From: Hyphomicrobiales bacterium
GTDB taxonomy: Bacteria; Pseudomonadota; Alphaproteobacteria; Rhizobiales; Rhizobiaceae
Direction of reading: 5' to 3'
DNA: 64,000 nt
NCBI GenBank assembly: GCA_900473915.1
Contig: UCNG01000020.1
Span: forward strand, 63,221 to 127,220
The position numbers and the translations under genes are program-made. Positions 8,045 through 20,726 of this stretch are shown here, one piece after another. The notes below the pieces were generated by a model, which made no database searches, was not told the origin of the DNA, and worked only from the letters and a program-made list of their open reading frames with translations. Within the stretch, counting starts at the first letter, position 1. Each line of letters begins with the position of its first letter.

Positions 8045-10459
8045 ATGAAATTCACGCTTTCCTGGCTCAAGGATCACCTTGAAACCGATGCGACACTGGA
8101 TGAAATCGTCGAAAAACTGACCGATATCGGTCTGGAAGTGGATGGGGTCGATGACCGCGCCGCTTTCAAGGCCTTCAAGATCGCCAAGGTGCTGACCGCC
8201 GTTCAGCACCCGGATGCCGACAAGCTGCGCGTGCTCTCCGTGGATACGGGTGACGGCAAGCCGGTTCAGGTCGTCTGCGGTGCGCCCAATGCACGCGCCG
8301 GTCTGGTCGGCGTTCTGGGCCGTCCGGGCGACTATGTTCCGGGTCTCGACGTCACATTGTCGGTCGGCAAGATTCGTGGTGTCGAAAGTTTCGGCATGAT
8401 GTGCTCCGAGCGCGAGCTGGAATTGTCCGACGAGCATAACGGAATCATAGACCTGCCGGAAAATGCGCCGGTGGGCACCAGTTTTGCCGCCTATATGGGC
8501 CTTGACGATCCGATCATCGAAATCGGTCTGACGCCGAACCGCGCTGATTGCGCAGGCATTCGCGGCATTGCGCGCGATCTCGCCGCCGCCGGCCTCGGCA
8601 AGCTGAAAGATACATTGCCGGAAGCGGTCAAGGGTGAGGGCGAAACGCCTGTGAAGGTTATTCTGGATCAGGATGCCGAAAACCCGTTCTGCACCGGCTT
8701 CGCGCTGCGCATGGTCAAGGGCGTGAAGAACGGCCCAAGCCCGAAATGGATGCAGCAGCGCCTGAAGGCTATCGGCCTGCGTCCGATCAACGCGCTGGTG
8801 GACATCACCAATTACGTGACTTTCGATCAGGGCCGTCCGCTGCACGTCTTCGATGCGGCCAAGGTCAAGGGCAATCTGACGGTGCGCGAGGCACGGGACG
8901 GAGAAACCATTCTCGGTCTCGATCAGCGCGAATACAAGTTCAAGCCGGGCATGTATGTTATCGCCGATGAAAACGGCCCGGAATCCATTGCCGGTATTAT
9001 GGGCGGCGAACATTCGGGCTGCGACGAGAACACGGTCGATGTGCTGATTGAATCAGCACTTTGGGACCCACGCATGATCGCGCGCACGGGGCGTGAACTC
9101 GGCATCGTCACCGATGCGCGCTATCGCTTCGAACGCGGCGTTGATCCCGAAATGATGGTGCCGGGTGCGGAAATTGCGACCAGGCTGGTGCTGGAATTCT
9201 GCGGCGGAAAGCCGACGGTTCTCGATGTGGTTGGCTATAGCAAGCCGGAGCCGCGCGTGATCGATTTCCCCGTTTCGGAAGTCAAGCGCCTGACCGGCAT
9301 CGACGTGCCTTACGAAATCTCGCTCGATATCCTGAAGCGTCTCGGCTTCGGCGTCGAAGGTGACGGCAAGGTCATCAAGGCAACCGTTCCGTCATGGCGC
9401 GGCGATGTGGAAGGCAAGGCCGATCTCGTTGAAGAAGTCATGCGCATTCATGGCATCAATCAGATTGCGCCGCAGCCCTTGCCGAGCCACGGCGCGGTCA
9501 ATGGCCGTATTCTGACGACGCTGCAAATCCGCACCCGCCATGCCCGCCGCATGCTGGCATCGCGCGGCATGATGGAAGCCGTGACTTATTCCTTCATTTC
9601 TGAAGCGCAGGCCAAGGCGTTCGGCGGCGGCGCTTCGCAACTGAAGCTTGCCAACCCGATTGCTGCCGATATGTCGGACATGCGTCCGTCGCTTCTGCCG
9701 GGCCTGTTGGCTGCGGCACAGCGTAATGCGGATCGCGGCTTTGGCGATACGGCCTTGTTCGAGGTGTCGGGCATCTATGAAGGCGACACACCGGACAAGC
9801 AGCGCCGGGTTGCCGGTGGCGTGCGTCGCGGCACGGCCAAGGTTGACGGCTCTGGTCGTTTCTGGGCTGGCAATGCGGCACCCGTCGGCGTGTTCGACGC
9901 CAAGGCCGATGCGCTGGCCGCACTGGAAGCTGCCGGTGCGCCGGTGGATCGCATCCAGATCGAAGCTGGTGGGCCGGACTGGTTCCATCCGGGTCGTTCG
10001 GGCACGCTGAAGCTCGGACCGAAGGTCGTGCTTGGTTATTTCGGCGAGTTCCATCCGGATACGCTGGAAGCGCTTGATGTTTCGGGCGCACTTTGCGGCT
10101 TTGAAGTCTATATCGATGCGATCCCTGAGCCGAAGGCAAAATCCACCCGCACCAAGCCCGCACTCAACCTCTCGCAGTTCCAGAGCCTCAAGCGCGATTT
10201 TGCGTTCGTGGTGGATGCAAGTGTCGAGGCCGGAAATGTTGTGAAGGCGGTTTCGTCTGCTGACAAGAAACTGATCGTTGGCGTTCAGGTTTTCGATATC
10301 TTCACAGGCGCCTCGCTCGGTGAAGGCAAGAAGTCCATTGCAGTCGAAGTGCTGTTGCAGCCGCAGGACCGCACATTGACGGATGAAGATCTGGAAACGC
10401 TGTCGAAACAGGTCGTGGCAAGTGTCGCCAAACAGACCGGCGGTGTTCTTCGCGGATAA
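8045..10459 (+). CDS. pheT: Phenylalanine-tRNA ligase beta subunit
   Basis: 804 residues, full length. The order of domains is an N-terminal EMAP/tRNA-binding domain (about 40-150, including [17 protein letters not shown] and CGAPNARAG); a B3/B4 editing domain (about 215-385, with [15 protein letters not shown] and [14 protein letters not shown]); a B5 domain (about 405-475); the catalytic-like core; and the C-terminal FDX-ACB domain (about 710-803, starting [15 protein letters not shown]). It pairs with PheS to form the heterotetramer and edits Tyr-tRNA-Phe. It is the last gene of pheS-ASCH-pheT and is followed by a 15-bp stem terminator. Confidence 0.98.
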   Translation: MKFTLSWLKDHLETDATLDEIVEKLTDIGLEVDGVDDRAAFKAFKIAKVLTAVQHPDADKLRVLSVDTGDGKPVQVVCGAPNARAGLVGVLGRPGDYVPGLDVTLSVGKIRGVESFGMMCSERELELSDEHNGIIDLPENAPVGTSFAAYMGLDDPIIEIGLTPNRADCAGIRGIARDLAAAGLGKLKDTLPEAVKGEGETPVKVILDQDAENPFCTGFALRMVKGVKNGPSPKWMQQRLKAIGLRPINALVDITNYVTFDQGRPLHVFDAAKVKGNLTVREARDGETILGLDQREYKFKPGMYVIADENGPESIAGIMGGEHSGCDENTVDVLIESALWDPRMIARTGRELGIVTDARYRFERGVDPEMMVPGAEIATRLVLEFCGGKPTVLDVVGYSKPEPRVIDFPVSEVKRLTGIDVPYEISLDILKRLGFGVEGDGKVIKATVPSWRGDVEGKADLVEEVMRIHGINQIAPQPLPSHGAVNGRILTTLQIRTRHARRMLASRGMMEAVTYSFISEAQAKAFGGGASQLKLANPIAADMSDMRPSLLPGLLAAAQRNADRGFGDTALFEVSGIYEGDTPDKQRRVAGGVRRGTAKVDGSGRFWAGNAAPVGVFDAKADALAALEAAGAPVDRIQIEAGGPDWFHPGRSGTLKLGPKVVLGYFGEFHPDTLEALDVSGALCGFEVYIDAIPEPKAKSTRTKPALNLSQFQSLKRDFAFVVDASVEAGNVVKAVSSADKKLIVGVQVFDIFTGASLGEGKKSIAVEVLLQPQDRTLTDEDLETLSKQVVASVAKQTGGVLRG

Positions 10460-10481
10460 AGACTGCCATGTGATGGAGATG

Positions 10482-10518
10482 AAAGCGCCAGCCTGATAAA
10501 TTCAGGCTGGCGCTTTTT
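10482..10518 (+). terminator. Strong (bidirectional) terminator after pheT
   Basis: AAAGCGCCAGCCTGA pairs over 15 bp with TCAGGCTGGCGCTTT around a 5-nt loop and is followed by a T run. The A-run on the other side means it could also serve the convergent TetR gene. Confidence 0.92.
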
Positions 10519-10602
10519 GTATTTTAAATTTTTGAAATAGGATTGATATGCGCTATTTCGAGCGGTTTTGATTTCGTTTCTATTTTCTCTTGCTGGGGTG
10601 GA

Positions 10603-11223
10603 TCAATTGACGAGATCAGGCGTCCCGGTTGCACGGGCAGGCATGGCCAGCATTGCCATATCGATGATCTTTTGCACCGCGGCGCGCGAATTGCCGTCGC
10701 GGGCTTCAAAGGAAATGCTCTGCTGGATCATGTGATAAAACTCGGTCATCTGCGCAATATCGGCGTCGGCAGGCAGTTCGCCTGTCGCGACAGCTCGTTG
10801 CAGGCGCTTTGAAAGCCGCTCATGATTGGCGTGACGGATGGCCTGGAGAAATTCCTTCACAGGCACATTTTCCGGTTTGCATTGGATCGAGCTGACGCTG
10901 ATCATGCAGCCGCCCGCCGGGCAGGCAAAGGCGCTGTCGGCGGTTTTCTCCAGCCATTGGCGCAAGCCGTCATGAATGGTGGGCGCATTTTCAAGCGCGT
11001 CGAAAGGGACGGCGCCGATGGTGCGGCGATAATAGTCGACAGCCTCACGAAATGCCTGCTCCTTGTTGCCGAAAGCGGCATAAAAGCTCGGCGGCGTGAT
11101 GCCGATGGCGGTCGTGAAATCGTTGATCTGGGCGCATTCATACCCCTTGGCCCAGAAAACCTTCATCACCTTGTCCAGCGCCGCATCGCGGTCGAAGCTG
11201 CGCGGACGTCCGCGTGGAACCAT
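10603..11223 (-). CDS. TetR/AcrR-family transcriptional regulator
   Basis: 206 residues. The N-terminal helix-turn-helix spans about residues 12-55 (DKVMKVFWAKGYE, then DFTTAIGITPPSFYAAFGNKEQ), followed by a ligand-binding helical domain with two Cys in FACPAGGCMISV (about 98-109). It resembles YxaF/LmrA-type members. It is transcribed divergently from the adjacent MFS transporter across a 101-bp AT-rich gap. This is the usual arrangement for a repressor of an efflux pump whose substrate is the inducer; that role is inferred from context. Confidence 0.9.
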   Translation of the reverse strand: MVPRGRPRSFDRDAALDKVMKVFWAKGYECAQINDFTTAIGITPPSFYAAFGNKEQAFREAVDYYRRTIGAVPFDALENAPTIHDGLRQWLEKTADSAFACPAGGCMISVSSIQCKPENVPVKEFLQAIRHANHERLSKRLQRAVATGELPADADIAQMTEFYHMIQQSISFEARDGNSRAAVQKIIDMAMLAMPARATGTPDLVN

Positions 11224-11260
11224 TTTTCTCCCTTTCTATAATCATCCTTATATAATTCTC

Positions 11261-11288
11261 TTGACCCTTTCGGGCAAGTCGATATTAA
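11261..11288 (+). promoter_or_regulatory. Candidate promoter of the MFS gene in the tetR-MFS gap
   Basis: TTGACC (11261-11266), 16 nt, TATTAA (11283-11288), 37 bp before the MFS start. The surrounding AT-rich stretch has several TATATAA/TATAAAT-like elements but no clear long palindrome, so the operator of the TetR protein cannot be placed. Confidence 0.5.
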
Positions 11289-11324
11289 TTATGTAATCTA
11301 TACTATATAAATAGGATTCGTCCC

Positions 11325-12536
11325 ATGAACGATACGTGCGATTCCGCCCTGGCGGCGGAAGGGGTCTCTGCGTCCGCGCAAAAGGCGCGGGCAATCCCGC
11401 TGGTCGTGTACTGTCTCAGTCTTGGCGTTTTTGCGCTCACGACTTCCGAGCTTATGATTTCGGGAATGCTGCCCTCCCTTCAGGTGGCGTTCGACCGTTC
11501 CATTGCCGATATCGGTAATCTCATATCGCTTTACGCTCTCGGCATGATGGTCGGCGGGCCGCTGGTGACGATATTGTTTCTGGCGCTCAAGATCGAGAAC
11601 AAGCGCGGGCTTCTGCTTTTGCTGGTCTTTTATGCGGCAGCGCAAAGTGTTGCGGCGTCCACCAGTAGCTTCCAGGTTTTGCTCGTCGCGCGTGTTCTGA
11701 CCGGCATGGCGGCGGCCACAAGCTTTGGGCTGATGCTCGCCATTACGGCGCAGCTTGTCGGACCGGAATTGCGCGGACGCGCCTCGTCGCTCGTCTTTGC
11801 GGGCCTCATGCTTTGCACTGTCTTCGGCGTGCCCATCGCAACGGCAATCACCAATGCGTTCGGCTGGAGGGCGAGCTTCTGGGCAATTGTGGTTCTGATC
11901 CTGGTCTGCGCGCTTGTCATCGCGATCAAGATCGAATCCTCACCCGATGCGCCGCAGGCCGATCTGCGCTCCGAACTGAAGGAAATGCGCAAGCCGAAAC
12001 TCTGGGCTGCCTATGCCACCAGTGCGCTCGTCATCGGCTCGTCCTTCGCCGTCTACAGCTATCTGTCGCCGATCACGGTGCAGCTTGCCGGTTTCTCGGC
12101 CATGCAGGTGCCATTGCTGCTCGCGGTCTATGGCGGCGCCAATATCGTCGGCAATTATGTCACCGGGCGCTTTGCGGATCGCCATACGATCCCCACCATC
12201 GCCGTGGGACTGGTGTTGATGCTAGCGGCCATGCTGATTTTCGCGCTTTTCGCAGAATTGAAGCCTGCTGCAATTCTCGCCATCGTGATGATCGGCCTGA
12301 CGGGCATTGCCCTCAACCCCGCCTTCATTGCGCGGGTTATGCGGATTGCACATCCGGGTGCGCTGGTGAACGCGATGCATGCATCGGTCATCAATATCGG
12401 TCTCGGGCTCGGACCATGGATCGGCGGACAGGCGATGGAAGCCGGCTATGGCCTGCATGCGCCGCTATGGGTGGGCTTCGCCATGACGCTGGGCGGGCTT
12501 CTGACCCTCGCGCCACCAGCCTTGCGCCGGATGTAA
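11325..12536 (+). CDS. MFS-family drug-efflux-type transporter
   Basis: 403 residues with 12 predicted transmembrane helices and a central cytoplasmic loop (about 205-225, PDAPQADLRSELKEMRKPK). The segment SLYALGMMVGGPLV (about 64-77) and the DHA1-like pattern LLVARVLTGMAAATSFG match the AraJ/YdhP group of sugar and drug efflux permeases. The protein is expected in the inner membrane, driven by proton motive force. It is divergent from the TetR gene, which probably controls it. The substrate cannot be deduced. A terminator shared with the convergent aldo/keto reductase remnant follows. Confidence 0.9.
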   Translation: MNDTCDSALAAEGVSASAQKARAIPLVVYCLSLGVFALTTSELMISGMLPSLQVAFDRSIADIGNLISLYALGMMVGGPLVTILFLALKIENKRGLLLLLVFYAAAQSVAASTSSFQVLLVARVLTGMAAATSFGLMLAITAQLVGPELRGRASSLVFAGLMLCTVFGVPIATAITNAFGWRASFWAIVVLILVCALVIAIKIESSPDAPQADLRSELKEMRKPKLWAAYATSALVIGSSFAVYSYLSPITVQLAGFSAMQVPLLLAVYGGANIVGNYVTGRFADRHTIPTIAVGLVLMLAAMLIFALFAELKPAAILAIVMIGLTGIALNPAFIARVMRIAHPGALVNAMHASVINIGLGLGPWIGGQAMEAGYGLHAPLWVGFAMTLGGLLTLAPPALRRM

Positions 12537-12541
12537 AGAGG

Positions 12542-12566
12542 AAGGGAGCCGGTCGGGCTCCCTTTT
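12542..12566 (+). terminator. Terminator between the MFS gene and the aldo/keto reductase pseudogene
   Basis: AAGGGAGCC pairs with GGCTCCCTT around a short GGTCG loop, followed by TTCGTTT on the plus strand. It lies between two convergent genes and may act in both directions. Confidence 0.8.
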
Positions 12567-12582
12567 CGTTTGGGGCATCTGA

Positions 12583-13740
<1,158 letters not shown>

Positions 13741-13748
13741 TTATAACA

Positions 13749-14651
13749 ATGAATCGAAGCCAACTGTCACAGCTTGCTGTTCTTGCCGCTGTTGCCGCGC
13801 ATGGAAGTTTTCGGGGTGCGGCGCGGGAATTGGCGATTGCCCCCTCAGCCGTCAGCCACGCGGTGGCTACGCTGGAGGACAGTCTGGGCGTGCGCCTTCT
13901 GGCGCGCACGACGCGCAGCGTCGCGCCAACGGAGGCGGGCCGTCGGCTTCTGGAGCGACTTGCGCCCGCGCTGGCGGAGATCGATCAGGCGCTGGGCGCG
14001 GCGCTGGAGACGAAGGACCGCCCGGCGGGAATCCTGCGCATTTCCGCCCCGCTCGTTGCCACGCAGCTGATGCTTGCGCCTCGCCTTGGTGAATTCGTCC
14101 GGCTCTATCCCGACATCACGCTGGACCTGCGCATCGACAACGCCTTCACCGATATCGTCGCTGCCGGTTTCGATGCGGGTGTGCGGCTAGGCGAAAATCT
14201 GGAAGCCGACATGATCGCGGTACGGCTCGGTGGCCCCCAGCGCGGCGCCGTGGTGGGATCGCCCGCCTATTTCGAAGCCCGTTCGGCCCCTTCGCATCCG
14301 CGCGATCTGGCGCGGCACCGCTGTTTGCGTCAGCGCTTCCCGGGAGGGCGGCTCTATCGCTGGGAGTTCGAGAAGAACGGCCAGATCGTGGAAATCGGCG
14401 TCGAAGGACCACTGATCGCCAACGACAACGGCATCCTGCTCGAGGCGGCGCTCGCCGGCGCGGGGCTGGTCTGGTTGTTCGAGGATTATACGCGGGATTT
14501 TCTGGCCGAGGGTCGGCTGGTCCGGGTTCTGGAAGACTGGTGCGCGCCCTTCGAGGGGTTCCACCTTTATTATCCAAGCCGCCGCCAGATGCGCCCGGCA
14601 TTGCGCGCATTCATCGACTTTTATCGCCATGGGACAGGAACCGATAAATGA
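13749..14651 (+). CDS. LysR-family transcriptional regulator
   Basis: 300 residues. The N-terminal winged helix-turn-helix is in residues about 5-62 (QLAVLAAVAAHGSFRGAAR, then APSAVSHAVATLEDSLGVRL). The effector-binding domain follows, with LRISAPLVATQLMLAPRLGEF and the C-terminal half ending in the PSRRQMRPALRAFIDF segment typical of LTTR proteins. It is divergent from the broken aldo/keto reductase, its likely former target. The nucleotidyltransferase gene overlaps its stop codon by ATGA, so those two are translationally coupled. Confidence 0.92.
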   Translation: MNRSQLSQLAVLAAVAAHGSFRGAARELAIAPSAVSHAVATLEDSLGVRLLARTTRSVAPTEAGRRLLERLAPALAEIDQALGAALETKDRPAGILRISAPLVATQLMLAPRLGEFVRLYPDITLDLRIDNAFTDIVAAGFDAGVRLGENLEADMIAVRLGGPQRGAVVGSPAYFEARSAPSHPRDLARHRCLRQRFPGGRLYRWEFEKNGQIVEIGVEGPLIANDNGILLEAALAGAGLVWLFEDYTRDFLAEGRLVRVLEDWCAPFEGFHLYYPSRRQMRPALRAFIDFYRHGTGTDK

Positions 14652-15295
14652 ACACGCTGCCGGTGCATTTGCGCTACGCTGGCCTCTCGCCCTCTCGGCA
14701 GCGGAATGCCTTTTCGCAGATGGTGCTGGAAAGTCCGATGCTGGCCGATGCGCTGCATCGGTTGCATGACCTGGGAGGAAAGGTTTCCGATTTCTGGGTC
14801 GTTTCCGGTGCGCTTTACAACACCATCTGGAACCGGCTGACTGGGCGGCCGGACCTGCATGGAATCAAGGACCTCGACATTATTTATTTCGACGGCCACG
14901 ATCTTTCCTGGGAAGCGGAGGATGCGGTTGTGGCGCGCGGTGCCGAGATATTTCGCGGTTTTCCGCTTCCGGTGGAGATCCGCAATCAGGCCCGGGTGCA
15001 TCTGTGGTTCGAAAAGCGCTTCGGACAGCCTTATGCACCACTTCGTTGCGCCACCGAATCGATAGAACGCTATTCGACGATCGCCCATTGCGTCGGCGCG
15101 CGGCTGGCAAACGAGGGTGAGGCGGCAGAGGGCGAACTGCTCATCCACGCCCCTTTCGGCCTCGACGATATTTTTTCATTTCGCCTTCGGCCCAATCGTG
15201 CCATCGATAACCGCCAAACATATGAGATCAAGGCCGACCGCGCGCTCAAATTCTGGCCGGAACTGACTGTTCAGGGCTGGGACGTGACGGATTGA
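14648..15295 (+). CDS. Nucleotidyltransferase family protein (NTP_transf_6 type)
   Basis: 215 residues overlapping the LysR stop by 4 bp. WVVSGALYNTIWNRLTG (about 49-65) and IKDLDIIYFDGHDLSWEAED (about 75-94) match the DUF925/NTP_transf_6 family, with Asp-Leu-Asp as the probable metal-binding pair. VEIRNQARVHLWFEKRFG (about 115-132) and FGLDDIFSFRLRPN follow, as in that family. Its members are nucleotidyltransferase-like proteins whose substrate has not been settled. Coupling to a LysR gene may be positional only. Confidence 0.85.
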   Translation: MNTLPVHLRYAGLSPSRQRNAFSQMVLESPMLADALHRLHDLGGKVSDFWVVSGALYNTIWNRLTGRPDLHGIKDLDIIYFDGHDLSWEAEDAVVARGAEIFRGFPLPVEIRNQARVHLWFEKRFGQPYAPLRCATESIERYSTIAHCVGARLANEGEAAEGELLIHAPFGLDDIFSFRLRPNRAIDNRQTYEIKADRALKFWPELTVQGWDVTD

Positions 15296-15319
15296 ACTCT
15301 TTATAGATGAGGGAATTGC

Positions 15320-16312
15320 ATGTTTCGTTGGGGTATTCTTTCAACCGCCAAGATCGGTGTCACGCAGGTGATTCCCGCGCTTTGCGCCTCCGAGAATGGC
15401 GTCGTTCATGCCGTCGCGAGCCGGGATCAGTCACGTGCGCGCGCTGTCGCCGATCGTTTTGGTGCACCGCTGGCATTCGGTTCCTATGAGGAGCTTCTGG
15501 CGAGCGACGCCATTGATGGCGTCTATATACCGCTGCCGACCTCACAGCACATCGAATGGAGCCTCAAGGCGGCGGAAGCTGGCAAACATGTGCTGTGTGA
15601 AAAACCGGTCGCGCTCAAGGCCGATGATATCGACCAGCTTGTCGCCGCGCGTGACAAGCATAAGGTTACGATAGCTGAAGCCTTCATGGTCTATTATCAC
15701 CCGCAGTGGATCAAGTTGCAGGAACTTCTGGCCGAAGGCGCTATCGGCCGGTTGCGCCACGTGCAGGGTGTCTTCTCCTATTTCAATGTCGATCCTGGAA
15801 ATATGCGCAACCAGCCGGAACTGGGCGGCGGCGCTTTGCCGGATATCGGCGTCTATCCGACCGTGGTAACCCGCATGGTAACCGGTCAAGAGCCTCTCTC
15901 GGTCCAGGCGTCGGTGGAATATGATCCGGCTTTCGGTACCGACCGTTATGCCAATGTTTCGGCGCGTTTTGACGGCTTTGACCTGACCTTCTATGTCGCG
16001 ACGCAACTTGCCGGACGCCAGACGATGGTTTTCCATGGCGACAAGGGCTTCATCGAGATTTATGCGCCGTTCAATACCGGTAAATATGGCCATGGCAGCA
16101 TCGCGCTTTTCGATGCCGGACACACACGAGCGAGCGAATGGTCGTTTGGTGACGCCAATCATTACCAGCTTCAGGCCGAAAGCTTTGTGCGCGCCGCACG
16201 CGGCGACAGGGATGCCAGACTGTTCTCGCTTGAAAGCTCGAAGGCGAACCAGAAATTCATCGATGCGATCTATCGTGCGGGCAAAACCGGCATGAGCGAG
16301 ACAGTCCGTTGA
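15320..16312 (+). CDS. Gfo/Idh/MocA-family NAD(P)-dependent oxidoreductase
   Basis: 330 residues. The N-terminal Rossmann fold begins FRWGILSTAKIGVTQVIPAL, with AVASRDQSRARAVADRFG as the second strand-helix. The catalytic EKPVALKADD motif lies near residues 95-104, and a C-terminal alpha/beta domain includes GGGALPDIGVYPT (about 170-182), close to the dehydrogenase active-site signature. Such enzymes act on sugars, inositols or related polyols; the precise substrate is not evident. It stands alone, followed by the heat-shock promoter of dnaK. Confidence 0.9.
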   Translation: MFRWGILSTAKIGVTQVIPALCASENGVVHAVASRDQSRARAVADRFGAPLAFGSYEELLASDAIDGVYIPLPTSQHIEWSLKAAEAGKHVLCEKPVALKADDIDQLVAARDKHKVTIAEAFMVYYHPQWIKLQELLAEGAIGRLRHVQGVFSYFNVDPGNMRNQPELGGGALPDIGVYPTVVTRMVTGQEPLSVQASVEYDPAFGTDRYANVSARFDGFDLTFYVATQLAGRQTMVFHGDKGFIEIYAPFNTGKYGHGSIALFDAGHTRASEWSFGDANHYQLQAESFVRAARGDRDARLFSLESSKANQKFIDAIYRAGKTGMSETVR

Positions 16313-16362
16313 TCCTGTAAGGAATATCGGGCAAGGAATCTGTCTTTGTCCGGCTCTTGTGA

Positions 16363-16391
16363 CTTGCAGTGAAAAACCGCGTTTCTTATAT
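16363..16391 (+). promoter_or_regulatory. Sigma-32 (RpoH) heat-shock promoter of dnaK
   Basis: CTTG at 16363-16366 is separated by 18 nt from CTTATAT at 16385-16391. This fits the alphaproteobacterial heat-shock consensus CTTG-N17/18-CYTATnT in every specified position. The start of transcription would be about 140 nt upstream of the dnaK ATG. Confidence 0.8.
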
Positions 16392-16535
16392 ACGCCTCGC
16401 ACAGGGCATTGATGTGCGTCTGGAAACCGGTTCGGTGTTCGGGCGCTCATCGTGAAAAGAGCATTGTGAAACCGATAGGAACCGCCCACGGAACGCTCGG
16501 TAGAGGTCTTGGCGGTTTGCTGAATGGAGAGAAAT

Positions 16536-18446
<1,911 letters not shown>

Positions 18447-18465
18447 ATTCAGGCTCAATACGCTC

Positions 18466-18494
18466 AAGCCCGGGGTTCTGCCCCGGGCTTTTGC
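18466..18494 (+). terminator. Terminator between dnaK and dnaJ
   Basis: AAGCCCGGGG pairs with CCCCGGGCTT around a TTCTG-type loop, followed by TTGCC and then a T-rich stretch. It lies about 20 bp after the dnaK stop, so dnaJ expression needs read-through or its own promoter. Confidence 0.85.
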
Positions 18495-18842
18495 CAATTT
18501 TTGAGATGTTCATATTTGCCGGTTTTGTATAAGCCTGCATGTTGGCCGGTGTCGGTGGAAAATACCGAGAAAATCAGCCTCTGTTTGAAAAATCGCTCTG
18601 GCCTGCATACATCTTGAAGATCATGAGACGGTTTCGGACAAAGTGGTGTTGATGCTGGAAACCGGAGTGCCGCTCTGACATATCGGATCGGAAGGCGCTT
18701 CGATAAATAAACAATTGGAAACGCTGGCCCCTGACAAGTGTTGAACGCTTTTGGGGCGTGTCGCACGAATCTGGGGACCGGTTTCGGGATACGATGTCCG
18801 TGAAAGCAAAAGGCGCGTTCCTGTCGCCGGGATAACGAACTG
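18495..18842 (+). other. 348-bp gap between the dnaK terminator and dnaJ
   Basis: No convincing gene was found; reading frames here lack family resemblance. No good sigma-32 consensus was found in front of dnaJ, in contrast to dnaK. The dnaJ ribosome site is weak (CCGGGATAACGAACTG before ATG). Confidence 0.5.
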
Positions 18843-19976
18843 ATGAAGATCGATTACTACGAAGCTCTGGGTGTTGAAAGAACAGCAGACGACAAGACGC
18901 TGAAGACAGCCTTTCGTAAACTCGCCATGGAATATCATCCGGATCGCAATCCGGATAATCCAGAAGCTGAACGCAAGTTCAAGGAAATCGGCGAGGCTTA
19001 CGAAACGCTGAAGGACCCGCAAAAGCGGGCCGCCTATGACCGGTTTGGCCACGCGGCCTTTGAAAATGGCGGCATGGGTGGCGGCTTCGGCAACGGTTTT
19101 GCTGGCGGCGGCGGGTTTGCCGATATCTTCGAAGATATTTTTGGCGAGATGATGGGCGGCGGTCGTCGCCGCTCCAATGGCGGACGCGAACGCGGCGCCG
19201 ATCTTCGCTACAATATGGAAGTGACGCTGGAAGAAGCCTATGCGGGCAAGACCGCGCAGATCCGCGTTCCGACCTCCATCACCTGCGACGAGTGTTCCGG
19301 CTCCGGCGCTAAGCCCGGTTCGCAGCCCACCACCTGTACTATGTGCTCCGGCTCGGGCCGTGTCCGCGCCGCGCAGGGCTTTTTCTCGGTGGAGCGCACC
19401 TGCCCGACCTGTAACGGCCGTGGTCAGATCATCAAGGACCCTTGTGGCAAGTGCCACGGTCAGGGCCGCGTGACGCAGGAACGTTCGCTGTCGGTCAATA
19501 TTCCGGCAGGTATCGAGGACGGCACCCGTATTCGCCTCGCCGGTGAAGGGGAAGCCGGTATGCGCGGCGGCCCGTCGGGTGATCTCTACATTTTCCTTTC
19601 GGTCAAGCCGCATGAGTTTTTCCAGCGCGATGGTTCCGACCTTTACTGCAAGGTGCCGATCTCGATGACGACGGCAGCGCTGGGCGGCCAGTTCGAAGTT
19701 TCGACGCTCGACGGCACGCAGACGCGTGTGAAGGTTCCGGAAGGCACGCAAAACGGTAAGCAGTTCCGCCTCAAGGGCAAGGGCATGCCGGTTCTGCGCC
19801 AGGCAGCTGTCGGCGATCTTTATATACAGATCGACATCGAGACGCCGCAGAACCTGTCCAAACGCCAGCGCGAACTGCTGGAAGAGTTTGAAAAACTCTC
19901 CTCTCAGGAGAACAGCCCGAAATCAGCAGGGTTCTTTTCAAGGATGAAGGAATTCTTCGACGGTATCGGAGAGTAA
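18843..19976 (+). CDS. dnaJ: Co-chaperone DnaJ (Hsp40)
   Basis: 377 residues with every canonical part. The J domain (1-70) has HPD at residues 32-34. A Gly/Phe-rich linker spans about 75-105. Four CxxCxGxG zinc motifs ([32 protein letters not shown]) lie in about 145-205, and the client-binding C-terminal domains follow. DnaJ delivers clients to DnaK and stimulates its ATPase. It is followed by a terminator and then pmtA. Confidence 0.98.
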   Translation: MKIDYYEALGVERTADDKTLKTAFRKLAMEYHPDRNPDNPEAERKFKEIGEAYETLKDPQKRAAYDRFGHAAFENGGMGGGFGNGFAGGGGFADIFEDIFGEMMGGGRRRSNGGRERGADLRYNMEVTLEEAYAGKTAQIRVPTSITCDECSGSGAKPGSQPTTCTMCSGSGRVRAAQGFFSVERTCPTCNGRGQIIKDPCGKCHGQGRVTQERSLSVNIPAGIEDGTRIRLAGEGEAGMRGGPSGDLYIFLSVKPHEFFQRDGSDLYCKVPISMTTAALGGQFEVSTLDGTQTRVKVPEGTQNGKQFRLKGKGMPVLRQAAVGDLYIQIDIETPQNLSKRQRELLEEFEKLSSQENSPKSAGFFSRMKEFFDGIGE

Positions 19977-19977
19977 T

Positions 19978-20004
19978 AAAGGGGGCCGAAAGGCTCCCTT
20001 TTTT
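19978..20004 (+). terminator. Terminator of dnaJ
   Basis: AAAGGGGGCC pairs with GGCTCCCTTT (one G-T pair) around a GAAA tetraloop and runs into six T residues. Confidence 0.9.
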
Positions 20005-20085
20005 GTTCTTTTCCTTATTCACGCCTTGCTTAGATAATTCAAAGCGGCATAAACTTGTCCGATAACGACAATGGGAGCAGCGAGA

Positions 20086-20685
20086 ATGGCAGGACAGCTC
20101 GGCAGGAAACTGGCCGCAAAGTTCGATGAGGAAATCCGTTTTTTCAAGGGATGGATAGACGGACCGAAAGCGGTCGGCGCTATTTTGCCGACGAGTTCCA
20201 TTACGGCGCGCCGCATGGCGAGCGTTATCGATACCGGCTCAGGTCTTCCGGTTCTGGAGCTTGGGCCGGGTACCGGCGTTATCACCAAGGCGATCCTGAA
20301 ACAGGGCGTGAAACCTGCCGACCTTTATTCCATCGAATATTCGCAGGATTTCGTGGACCACCTGAATACGATCTTTCCGGAGGTCAATATCATCCAGGGT
20401 GACGCATTCGATCTCGATACGGCGCTGGGTGAAAAGAAGGACCAGAAATTCGACTGCATCATTTCTGCCGTTCCCATGCTCAATTTCCCCATGGAGCGGC
20501 GTATCCAGCTCGTGGAAAGCCTGCTTTCGCATATTCCGCGCGGGCGCCCGCTGATGCAGATCACCTACGGCCCCTTGCCGCCGGTTCCTGCCGGTCGCGG
20601 CAATTATACCGTCCAGCACTATGATTTCGTGGTGCGGAATGTGCCGCCCGCACAGCTCTGGGTTTATCGCAGCCCACTGGTTTAG
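20086..20685 (+). CDS. pmtA: Phospholipid N-methyltransferase PmtA type (phosphatidylcholine synthesis)
   Basis: 199 residues from ATG 20086 (GGGAG ribosome site 8 bp upstream; an ATG 15 bp earlier has none). The SAM-binding motif I is VLELGPGTGVITKAIL (about 56-71), followed by YSIEYSQDFVDHL, GDAFDLD, and CIISAVPMLNFP in the substrate-side motif. The N-terminal FDEEIRFFKGWIDGPKAVGAILPTS matches the Rhizobium-type Pmt rather than the Rhodobacter type. It converts phosphatidylethanolamine to phosphatidylcholine in three methylations at the membrane. Placement beside dnaJ is as in related Rhizobiales. Confidence 0.85.
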   Translation: MAGQLGRKLAAKFDEEIRFFKGWIDGPKAVGAILPTSSITARRMASVIDTGSGLPVLELGPGTGVITKAILKQGVKPADLYSIEYSQDFVDHLNTIFPEVNIIQGDAFDLDTALGEKKDQKFDCIISAVPMLNFPMERRIQLVESLLSHIPRGRPLMQITYGPLPPVPAGRGNYTVQHYDFVVRNVPPAQLWVYRSPLV

Positions 20686-20726
20686 ATTTTTCTTCGGGTT
20701 TAGATTTTTCCTCGCGGAGTTTTAGC

